Below are positions 27,228 through 35,239 of a DNA stretch of 35,239 bases, piece by piece; positions within the stretch are counted from its first letter, which is position 1; each line of letters starts with the position of its first letter. Under the pieces are notes generated by a model. The model worked only from the letters and a program-made list of their open reading frames with translations. It had not been told where the DNA came from and made no database searches. This DNA comes from an uncultured Rickettsiales bacterium (GTDB taxonomy: Bacteria; Pseudomonadota; Alphaproteobacteria; Rickettsiales; UBA1997). The stretch lies in contig CAJQHK010000025.1 of the NCBI GenBank assembly GCA_905478165.1, positions 1 through 35,239 on the forward strand. Reading direction: 5' to 3'. A program made the position numbers and the translations under genes.

Positions 27228-28388
27228 TCAATTTAATCTCAATTTTAAATTAGACAAATCTTTTTTATCTAAAATATATAAATCTTCCAGTAAAATTTTT
27301 GTGATTTTATTATTATCTTTAATAAGTAAATAAATTTTGGTTTTTTTATCAAAATCAATGTTTGGAATTTTATGTGTTAAAAAACTTTTAACAACAAGGA
27401 TATCTTCTCTTTTTACAATCTCTATTTCTACTTTTTCTAAAATATCTTTATTTTTTAACCTCTTTATCTCTTCATCTCGTTTTTTTTGTACATCCAGAGG
27501 ATCTATAGTATTTTTATCTTTTTGTTGATACCCGTCCTTTCCAAAATTTTTCTTAGGATTCTCTCTAATATCTTGAAAAACCTCTTTTCGTGCCGGAGTA
27601 TGTTTAATAAACTCAACCAATTCAGTAATATTTTTAACCAAAATTCTAACACCCCCTTCATCCTTCCTAATTAAAACCTCAAGAACTAAAATAGTACCAT
27701 CAACCATTATGTCTCTTGACCTAGTAATTAAATCATCATCAAAAATAGAAGCTTCATAGATACCATAAGGATCAGACATGGTAAGATAAGAATAACGACC
27801 TTTTGCGCTTGATTTATGCCTACTGTAAGCAACCGAGCCAAACAACTTGATAATTTGATTATTTTTAACTTCTAACTCTAGAAATTCCGACGTCAGAATG
27901 CCTCTTTTTTGCAAATCCTCAATATAATCTTCAGTCGGATGTTCGTTAGGAAAAAAGCCAAAAGCTTCAAATTCCCTTTCTAACCTCTCTTTTTTTTCCC
28001 AGTTTTTACAATTTATTAAATCTGGTATTTTATCCTTGAGACCAACTTCATTACTAAAAAGACTCATTTGCGGGTTACTTCTTTCCTTTTCCTGTTGAGA
28101 TGAAAAACGAGATAGAATTTCTTGAGATTCTAGAATTTGATGACGATTTTTATGAATATTATCAAAGGCTCCTGATTTTGCTAAAGCTTCAATTGATTTT
28201 TTATTAACAAATCTTGAGCCCGCACGAGATGTAAAATCATAAATATCAGAAAATTTACCATCCCTATCTCTTTCCTGACAAACACCATCAAGCATCTTTA
28301 AGCCAACAGCTTTGACAGCTCCAAGTCCAAATCGAATTGCTAGTTCCTGATTGTTATGATTAAATTTTTTGACCTCGATGGCACACAT
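27228..28388 (-). CDS. dnaE: DNA polymerase III alpha subunit, C-terminal portion only
   Basis: LAIRFGLGAVKAVGLKML, FVNKKSIEALAKSGAFDNIHKNRHQIL, NPQMSLFSNE, ERLEREFEAFGFFPNEHPTEDY, OB-fold YSYLTMSDPYGIYEASIFDD. The PHP and polymerase-core regions are not encoded upstream in the window. Confidence 0.88.
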   Translation of the reverse strand: MCAIEVKKFNHNNQELAIRFGLGAVKAVGLKMLDGVCQERDRDGKFSDIYDFTSRAGSRFVNKKSIEALAKSGAFDNIHKNRHQILESQEILSRFSSQQEKERSNPQMSLFSNEVGLKDKIPDLINCKNWEKKERLEREFEAFGFFPNEHPTEDYIEDLQKRGILTSEFLELEVKNNQIIKLFGSVAYSRHKSSAKGRYSYLTMSDPYGIYEASIFDDDLITRSRDIMVDGTILVLEVLIRKDEGGVRILVKNITELVEFIKHTPARKEVFQDIRENPKKNFGKDGYQQKDKNTIDPLDVQKKRDEEIKRLKNKDILEKVEIEIVKREDILVVKSFLTHKIPNIDFDKKTKIYLLIKDNNKITKILLEDLYILDKKDLSNLKLRLN

Positions 28389-28425
28389 TTGGTTTTTTAT
28401 ACTGATGTAGTAGATATGTCCTACT

Positions 28426-28445
28426 AAAATTTGTAAACAAATTTT
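28426..28445. repeat. Perfect hairpin next to the dnaE breakpoint
   Basis: AAAATTTG-TAAA-CAAATTTT, flanked by direct repeats TCCTAC (28419-28424 and 28449-28454). Confidence 0.6.
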
Positions 28446-28577
28446 AAATCCTACATTTTTAAAGGTGGTTTTGACAAAGAATATAATCTAAAACTCCCAC
28501 TACAGATAGAGGAATTAAATCTGAAAGAAGCTTTAGTAATGACTGTTTTTTTAATTATACCCAAATCCACTCTTATA

Positions 28578-31316
28578 TTACTCCTCAGACTCGTCAATTT
28601 CCTCCTCCTCACTACCTGCAATCCTAGCCACTGAAGAAACCTTTTCAGAAGTAGTTTTGATTAAAGTAACGCCCTGAGTATTTCTGCCAGAAACTCTGAC
28701 ATTGTCAATCTTAGTTCTAATCAAGGTACCTTGATTAGTAATTAACATCACTTGATCCTTATGATCAATAGGGAAGCTGGCGACAACTTCTCCATTTCTC
28801 TTGGAGGTAACAATGTTGGTAATACCAATACCGCCACGATTAGTAATACGATATTCATAAGCAGAAGTTCTTTTACCGTAACCATTTTCAGTGATAGTTA
28901 AAATAAATTCCTCGTCTAAAGCCATTTTATAAACCTGATCTTTAGATAAATCAGAATCTATTTTCGGCAATTTTTGTGGAATAGCCTCAATTAAATCGAT
29001 TTCTTTATTATTTTTAATGTTATTGTTAAAAATTAAAGCATCTTTTAAATTGATTCTTTTGCTGGTTGGGATTTTAAGATATTTTTCTTTAGATAGCATA
29101 TCGGCATCAGAATGCTTTAAGATTGACATATCAATTACCTCATTACCCTTGTCAAGCTTAATACCTCTAACCCCAGTTGAATTTCTACTTTGAAAAACTC
29201 TTAAAGATTCCGAAAAGAAACGAATTGACTTACCATTTTTAGTAGAAAGCATGATATCATCCTCATCAGAACAGATACTAACACCAATTAAAGATTCACC
29301 CTCATCTAATTTCATAGCAATTTTACCGCCAGCCCTAATATCTGCGAATTGATCCATAGAATTTTTACGAATTTTTCCAGAAGCGGTTGCAAAGGCAATA
29401 TTTAAATTCTTCCAAGATTCTTGATCCTCAGGAAGTGACAAAATTGTAGTAATCTTTTCATCCTGTTCAATAGGAAGTAAGTTAACTAATGCTCTACCCT
29501 TAGCTTGTGGCGAAGTTAACGGTAATTTATAAGTTTTCATACGGTAAACCTTACCCTTATCAGAGAAAAATAAAATTGGAATATGAGTGTTGGCAATAAA
29601 AATATTAACCGCAATATCTTCGTCTTTCACATCCATACCGCTCCTACCTTTACCACCCCTTCTTTGAGATTTATAAGTGGACAATGGAACCCTTTTAATG
29701 TAGCCATTCATAGTTGCAACAACGACCATATCTTCTTTCGGAATTAGATCTTCAATATTACATTCTAGCTCAGATTCTTCAATTTTTGACCTTCTTGGTA
29801 CTGCAAACTGATCTTTAACTTCACGTAACTCAGTCTTTATGATGCTCATTAGTTTGTTACGATCAGAAAGAATTATGGTATATTCAGATATTTTAACAGA
29901 TAATTCTTTAATTTCAGCGTCAATTTTATCCATCTCAAGACCGGTTAATTTAGCTAACCTCATATCTAGAATAGCTCTAGCTTGTATCTCAGTAAAATAA
30001 AATTTACCATCCTCAACTACATTACCCTTATCTTGAATAAGGTTAATGATTGACTGAATAGTGCCAACTGGCCAGTTTCTAACAAGCAATCTCTCCCTAG
30101 CCTCCGTCACATCTTTAGAAGACCTAATTAAAGTCACGACTTCGTCAATATTAGCAACCGCAACTGCAAGGCCAATTAAAATATGAGCCTTATCCCTAGC
30201 TTTATTAAGTAAAAAGTTAGTTCTTCTAACGACAACATCCTCCCTAAATTTAGCAAAAATTCTAATGACATCCAAAAGGTTTAAGAGTTCTGGACGACCG
30301 TAATTAAGGGCCAACATATTAACACCAAAACTTTTTTGCAGCTCGGTAAAACTATAAAGTTGACTAATAATAACGTCAGCAATCGCATCCCTCTTAAGAT
30401 CAATCACAACTCTAACACCATCACGATTAGATTCGTCTCGAAGATCGGAAATACCTTCAATTTTTTTCTCCTTAACTAGGTTAGCAATTTTTTCAACTAG
30501 TTTAGCCTTATTAACTTGGTAAGGAACTTCACTAATGATAATTGATAATTTTTTACCTCTTTCTTCAATGTTACATTTGCCACGAATAACAACCGAACCA
30601 CGCCCAGTATTTGCTGCACTAGTAAATCCAGACTTACCGTAAATAATGCCAGCAGTTGGAAAATCGGGACCCGGAATAATCTCAATTAACTCCGAAACCG
30701 TTAAGTCGTTATTGTCAATATAAGCTAAAAGACCATCAATAACTTCACCTAGATTATGCGGAGGGATGTTAGTTGCCATACCAACGGCAATACCACTACT
30801 ACCATTAACAAGTAAATTTGGAAATCTGGCTGGTAAAACCATCGGCTCTCTTTCTGATCCGTCGTAATTTGGTACAAAATCAACCGTATTTTTATCCAAA
30901 TCCTCCAGCATAATATGAGATATCTTCTCCAAACGAGATTCGGTATATCTCATTGCTGCTGGCGGATCATCATCAATTGAACCAAAATTACCCTGACCAT
31001 CAATCAAAGTCACTCCCATAGAAAAATCCTGAGCCATTCTAACCAATGATTGGTAAATAGCAGAATCACCATGAGGGTGATACTTACCCATTACTTCACC
31101 GACAATTCTAGCTGATTTTTTAAATGGTTTATTAAAATCATAACCACCCTCATACATAACATAAAGGATTCTTCTGTGAACCGGCTTAAAACCATCACAA
31201 ACATCTGGAATGGCACGAGAAACAATAACACTCATAGCGTAATCCAGGTAAGATTTTCTCATCTCACTACTTAGATTGACAGGTGCAATTTCTTTGTTAT
31301 TTGTTATTATATTCAT
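28578..31316 (-). CDS. gyrA: DNA gyrase subunit A
   Basis: [86 protein letters not shown]. Confidence 0.97.
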   Translation of the reverse strand: MNIITNNKEIAPVNLSSEMRKSYLDYAMSVIVSRAIPDVCDGFKPVHRRILYVMYEGGYDFNKPFKKSARIVGEVMGKYHPHGDSAIYQSLVRMAQDFSMGVTLIDGQGNFGSIDDDPPAAMRYTESRLEKISHIMLEDLDKNTVDFVPNYDGSEREPMVLPARFPNLLVNGSSGIAVGMATNIPPHNLGEVIDGLLAYIDNNDLTVSELIEIIPGPDFPTAGIIYGKSGFTSAANTGRGSVVIRGKCNIEERGKKLSIIISEVPYQVNKAKLVEKIANLVKEKKIEGISDLRDESNRDGVRVVIDLKRDAIADVIISQLYSFTELQKSFGVNMLALNYGRPELLNLLDVIRIFAKFREDVVVRRTNFLLNKARDKAHILIGLAVAVANIDEVVTLIRSSKDVTEARERLLVRNWPVGTIQSIINLIQDKGNVVEDGKFYFTEIQARAILDMRLAKLTGLEMDKIDAEIKELSVKISEYTIILSDRNKLMSIIKTELREVKDQFAVPRRSKIEESELECNIEDLIPKEDMVVVATMNGYIKRVPLSTYKSQRRGGKGRSGMDVKDEDIAVNIFIANTHIPILFFSDKGKVYRMKTYKLPLTSPQAKGRALVNLLPIEQDEKITTILSLPEDQESWKNLNIAFATASGKIRKNSMDQFADIRAGGKIAMKLDEGESLIGVSICSDEDDIMLSTKNGKSIRFFSESLRVFQSRNSTGVRGIKLDKGNEVIDMSILKHSDADMLSKEKYLKIPTSKRINLKDALIFNNNIKNNKEIDLIEAIPQKLPKIDSDLSKDQVYKMALDEEFILTITENGYGKRTSAYEYRITNRGGIGITNIVTSKRNGEVVASFPIDHKDQVMLITNQGTLIRTKIDNVRVSGRNTQGVTLIKTTSEKVSSVARIAGSEEEEIDESEE

Positions 31317-31628
31317 TTAATTTATATAAAAATTATCTTGCAAGACCGCTATATAAGTCTGGGTAATTTGATTTTTAAGGCAATCCAATAAATGTCCTTT
31401 AACACTATTTTATCTCAGAGATTCTTAATGTAAATAGCCTTCTGAACTGATATAAACTCCTATACCAATTCAACTTCAAATATTTTGACATAATACCAGA
31501 TTCCACAGTAATAAAATATTAGATAATCTTACTAAGTATAATTTTATTGACATAATCAATAAAAACTTCTGAGAATGATATTAAATCCTACCTAAAATTA
31601 ACTATGCTACGTCAAATCAGTGACACCC

Positions 31629-33122
31629 CTAGGTACCGCAAAATGTTTGATAATTTTGATTCACAACTTTTGGAGGGAACTTATAATAATGATCACTATC
31701 TTTCTCATCAAAAGGTGTTGCCAATATTTTAATAAGTTGATTCATTTTTGAAAAATCATTATCTTCAACTCCTCTCTTTATAGCCTCTTCCACTAGGTGG
31801 TTGCGAGGAATGAATAATGGATTAACAAGACTCATTGCCCGTGATCGCTCTTTTACCGATCTAGATTCAAATTTTAAACGCTCTTTAAATATTGATTCCC
31901 AGATATCATAATCCAAACTATTAGAAAATAAATTTTTAATATCTTTATTATCTGTATTTCGATCGGAAACAAAGCCTAGATAACGAAAAGCTAGTGTATA
32001 ATCGACCTGATATTTTTCCATTAATTCAAGAAAATTTTGAATTAATTTTAGGTCATTTTCTTGGGCATTAAGAAGGCCAAATTTCCTTCTCATACCTTCC
32101 AACCAATATTGATCGAAAATTTTATGAAAAGCTTCCAACTCTTCTTCAGCAATGTTAATAGCTTTATCTATATTAGGGTTGATTAAATGCAATATTGACT
32201 GCGCAAAGCATGTCAAATTCCACTTAGCAACATGAGATTGATTGCCAAAAGCATATCTTCGATTCTGATCTATAGAGCTAAACACAGTATTTGGATCATA
32301 AATATCAATAAAAGCACAGGGTCCATAATCAATAGTTTCACCACAAATACTCATATTATCAGTATTCATAACACCATGAACAAATCCGTTCATCATCCAA
32401 CTCGATATTAATTTTGCCTGAGACTCAATTACTGATTGAAGTAATGCATGATAAGGATTAACTGCTTGAGAACATTTTGAATAATGGCGATTTATGGTAT
32501 AGTCTGCAAGATTCTTAACTGCCTCTTGATCACCAGAAGCAGCAAAATATTGAAAGGTACCAACCCTAATATGACTTGAGGCAATTCTAGTAAATATACC
32601 TCCCGGCACAATATTCTCACGCAGCACAGTTTCGCCAGTTGTGACTGCAGCTAAAGCACGAGTAGTTTTAATGCCAAGAGCATTCATAGCTTCACTAACA
32701 ATATATTCACGGATTACCGGGCCAAGCGCACTCCTTCCGTCACCATTGCGAGAAAAAGGAGTTCGTCCCGACCCCTTTAACTGAATATCAAAATGTTGTC
32801 CCTTTTTATTAATAATTTCTCCCAACAAAATTGCTCTGCCATCACCGAGTTGAGGAGTAAAATAACCGAATTGATGACCCGCATATACAGTGGCAATAGG
32901 ATCTGATCCACCCACTACACAGTTTCCAGAAAAAAAATCTACACCCTCTTTGCTTTGTAACTTCTCTATATTCAAGCCAAACTCTATTGCCAACACTTTA
33001 TTTAGCTGAATTAAGGCGGGTTTTTTTACTGGTAATGGATTTAAACGTTTATAAAAATGACCTGGCAGCTTGTTATAAGAATTATTAAAAGATAATCCTG
33101 CGAAAGATTTTTTAGGCCTCAT
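31629..33122 (-). CDS. selO: YdiU/SelO family protein adenylyltransferase
   Basis: ATVYAGHQFGYFTPQLGDGRAILLGE, IQLKGSGRTPFSRNGDGRSALGPVIREYIVSEAMNALGI, HGVMNTDNMSICGETIDYGPCAFID, C-terminal ...FCGT. Confidence 0.95.
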   Translation of the reverse strand: MRPKKSFAGLSFNNSYNKLPGHFYKRLNPLPVKKPALIQLNKVLAIEFGLNIEKLQSKEGVDFFSGNCVVGGSDPIATVYAGHQFGYFTPQLGDGRAILLGEIINKKGQHFDIQLKGSGRTPFSRNGDGRSALGPVIREYIVSEAMNALGIKTTRALAAVTTGETVLRENIVPGGIFTRIASSHIRVGTFQYFAASGDQEAVKNLADYTINRHYSKCSQAVNPYHALLQSVIESQAKLISSWMMNGFVHGVMNTDNMSICGETIDYGPCAFIDIYDPNTVFSSIDQNRRYAFGNQSHVAKWNLTCFAQSILHLINPNIDKAINIAEEELEAFHKIFDQYWLEGMRRKFGLLNAQENDLKLIQNFLELMEKYQVDYTLAFRYLGFVSDRNTDNKDIKNLFSNSLDYDIWESIFKERLKFESRSVKERSRAMSLVNPLFIPRNHLVEEAIKRGVEDNDFSKMNQLIKILATPFDEKDSDHYYKFPPKVVNQNYQTFCGT

Positions 33123-33392
33123 AATTGGTATTATATCAAAAAAATAGGATAAAAATTGTTTGATAATTGAGTAAGATCTAAAGAGACAGCTAGCTAAAAT
33201 AAGTTAATGACCATACTAACCCAAATTAACTAACCACAAATATGGTACATAATAATAAATAAGTTTTCAACCCAAATTATTAGCGTTACAACTCCCGTCA
33301 AAACAGCAAAGCTAATCTAGATTTTTCTAAAAAAATAGAAGAGAAGAAAAATATTACAGTTGAATGTGTAGTTAAATTTAATAATTGGCATG

Positions 33393-33560
33393 ATACCAAG
33401 ATCTATCTTAAAAGCAGTTTTTTTCGAGATATTTTTATTCATAAATTATTAAAAAATATCCTCCTTATACTAAGAGAGTTCGGGTCTTTTTGATGATTTG
33501 AGGATAAAATAAAGAACAAATCTGCTTTAACTTGCGCATTCCAAAGGTGAGAATTGGTAC
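33393..33560. repeat. Third copy of the AT-rich MITE-like element
   Basis: GCAGTTTTTTTCGAGATATTTTTATTCATAAATTATTAAAAAAT and CTTTTTGATGATTTGAGGATAAAA are nearly identical to the copy at 19013. Ends ATACCAAG... / ...GAATTGGTA. Confidence 0.8.
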
Positions 33561-33908
33561 ATATTATCGAGTCTAAATATTCATCAGATTAAATCTCAGA
33601 CAACTCTTTTAAATATTATTTCTTTTTAAAAGTGTTATCAAAACTTCTTATAAAGACTTCAATTTTTTTATCAATAGCGTTGAATCTAGTACTAAATTTT
33701 TAATATTTCTTTTTCAAAATATTCTGGTAACCAACAATTATTTCTAATTACTACTCTATTCTTTTTCTGACCATTCCAACAAAACTCTCTGCGATTCCTA
33801 GTTTATTTTCTTCTTTTGAGTTATTACATATTTTATAAACCATGTCTGTAGTTGTTGAATCATAACACTCATCTAACATTCTTGTGGAACTTACCTTAAA
33901 CTCTCCTT

Positions 33909-35239
33909 CTAATTGCAATTAGTGCTAGTGCTATCGCCAAAAGGTGGATGAAACGCTGTTTGTAATGGACTACCGGCACTAAAGGAAGATGAATTTGTCA
34001 CATTCTTAACACACCAACCACTTATATCTTGATTAAAAACTGAACCGTAAAACATTTCAGCCATATTAGTTACAGAATTTGTATTCCAATTTGATAAATC
34101 TTGATTAAAAAATTTATTATTAACAAACATTTTATGCATATTGGTGACATTTTTTACATTCCAATTAGATATGGAATCATTATTAAATCTTGATGATTCA
34201 GCGAACATTCCTTGAAAAATTGTGGCATTACTAACATCCCATTTAGATAAATTTTGATTAAAAGTTGATTGAGAAAACATATTGCTAAAATTAGTAATTT
34301 TACTAACGTCCCAATTTGATATTGAATTATTATTGAATGAGGATTCCAAAAATAATCCGTCCATATATGTTACATTACTCACATCCCAATTTGATAAATC
34401 TTGATTAAAAGGTGTGCCAGCAAACACCATGACCATGTTTGTTACACTTCTTATGTCCCAATTGGCTAGTGAAGGATTGTTGAATGTTGATTTGTGTAAG
34501 AATTGATACATTGATGTAACAGAGGACACGTCCCAATGAGATATGTCCTCATTAAATGATTTGTAACTTAATACTGCGTTTAAATTAGTAATTCTTCCTG
34601 TAAATATATTACCTTTGTTATTTGTGCCATCATTGAGAGCAAATGTGTATGTAATACCGTTATTATGACTTGTATATGTGTCACTAGGTTTAAAATCAAA
34701 ACTATTATCATTTTTAGATGATATCAACATACCAGCATCAACAATCAATTTATTGAGGCATCCATCCCATTGACCAATTGATCTAATAGGAGCAGTATAA
34801 CAAGCAGGATCTGCACCTGAATATACGCTACAATCACCTACAACTTGTAGATTATCATTATTGTCAACATACACTCCCAATATGTTACTAGAAGAATTAT
34901 ATCTAGCAAAACAACTAGCTTTTTTTGGGTTATCATAAGTGGCATTTAACAATTTTAAACCTCCTATGCTACCAGGATCTCTCATATTAGAGGGGATTGT
35001 AGCTAATGTATAAAATTTTTCAACACAAGAACCCTCAGTATGAACAGAAGGCAAATCACCATTAAGTGTAAACCAATATTTTGGAGATACAGATCCCACT
35101 TCATAACCAATATTACAATCTAATAATTTAGCATTATCCATTCCCTTATGAGCAGGATCATATGTAATATCACCATTACTATCACCATCATATGCACTAT
35201 TTAAAGGTGCTGTAAAGCCACTAATAACTGCATTTTGAC
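33909..35239 (-). CDS. BspA-like/DUF285 surface repeat protein, 5' end beyond the window
   Basis: Tandem repeats of about 25 aa (FNQDLSNWDVSNVTNMxxMFxxS). The frame stays open upstream of the listed Met to the window edge (...QNAVISGFTAPLNSAYDGDSNGDITYDPAHKGMDNAKLL). Confidence 0.85.
   Translation of the reverse strand, partial: QNAVISGFTAPLNSAYDGDSNGDITYDPAHKGMDNAKLLDCNIGYEVGSVSPKYWFTLNGDLPSVHTEGSCVEKFYTLATIPSNMRDPGSIGGLKLLNATYDNPKKASCFARYNSSSNILGVYVDNNDNLQVVGDCSVYSGADPACYTAPIRSIGQWDGCLNKLIVDAGMLISSKNDNSFDFKPSDTYTSHNNGITYTFALNDGTNNKGNIFTGRITNLNAVLSYKSFNEDISHWDVSSVTSMYQFLHKSTFNNPSLANWDIRSVTNMVMVFAGTPFNQDLSNWDVSNVTYMDGLFLESSFNNNSISNWDVSKITNFSNMFSQSTFNQNLSKWDVSNATIFQGMFAESSRFNNDSISNWNVKNVTNMHKMFVNNKFFNQDLSNWNTNSVTNMAEMFYGSVFNQDISGWCVKNVTNSSSFSAGSPLQTAFHPPFGDSTSTNCN

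Noticed and set aside
28380-28480. Split DnaE intein at the dnaE fragment start
   Set aside because: The upstream in-frame peptide (..GHIYYISIKNQ-MC..) vaguely recalls an intein block F, but it lacks the terminal His-Asn before Cys and there is a nearby upstream stop. Not enough to claim.
31629-31660. Selenocysteine at the SelO C-terminus
   Set aside because: The C-terminus reads ...FCGT with a normal Cys codon and a standard stop. No UGA recoding is needed.

Overview
AT-rich bacterial window whose gene content and order look alphaproteobacterial, possibly Rickettsiales-like (inference only; no rRNA or marker search was possible). It is mostly housekeeping and biosynthetic genes: tyrA, hisI, metE, ruvA, hisN-like, RDD protein, proB, kup, two class-I glutamine amidotransferase/peptidase C26 paralogues, grxD, ygfZ, pth, queF, ratA/coq10-like, ferredoxin-NADP reductase, DedA, folE, LD-carboxypeptidase, nuoD, a divergent FAD oxidoreductase, two lipoproteins, gmk, fabI, leuD, ubiB, a secreted ankyrin protein, a C-terminal dnaE fragment, gyrA, selO/ydiU and a BspA-like surface repeat protein that runs off the right edge. 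The non-housekeeping signal lies between and at the ends of these genes. (1) A G/C-rich palindromic repeat family (CCCCCACC-[variable hairpin]-GACTCCCCCTTAGGGGGAGTT) has hairpin arms that differ between copies but stay complementary. One copy supplies the tyrA stop codon from its loop, and another forms a composite array upstream of metE. (2) A second, AT-rich MITE-like family of about 170-180 bp has ATACCAATTCCCA-type terminal inverted repeats and three copies. (3) Several genes are decayed or truncated: a bolA pseudogene beside grxD, a dnaE fragment lacking the polymerase core, a small ORF with one in-frame stop next to a MITE, and an IS481-like transposase remnant. No CRISPR array, rRNA or tRNA was recognised. 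I did not find a convincing new multi-gene defence or enzymatic system. The palindromic element family is the strongest candidate for something undescribed.
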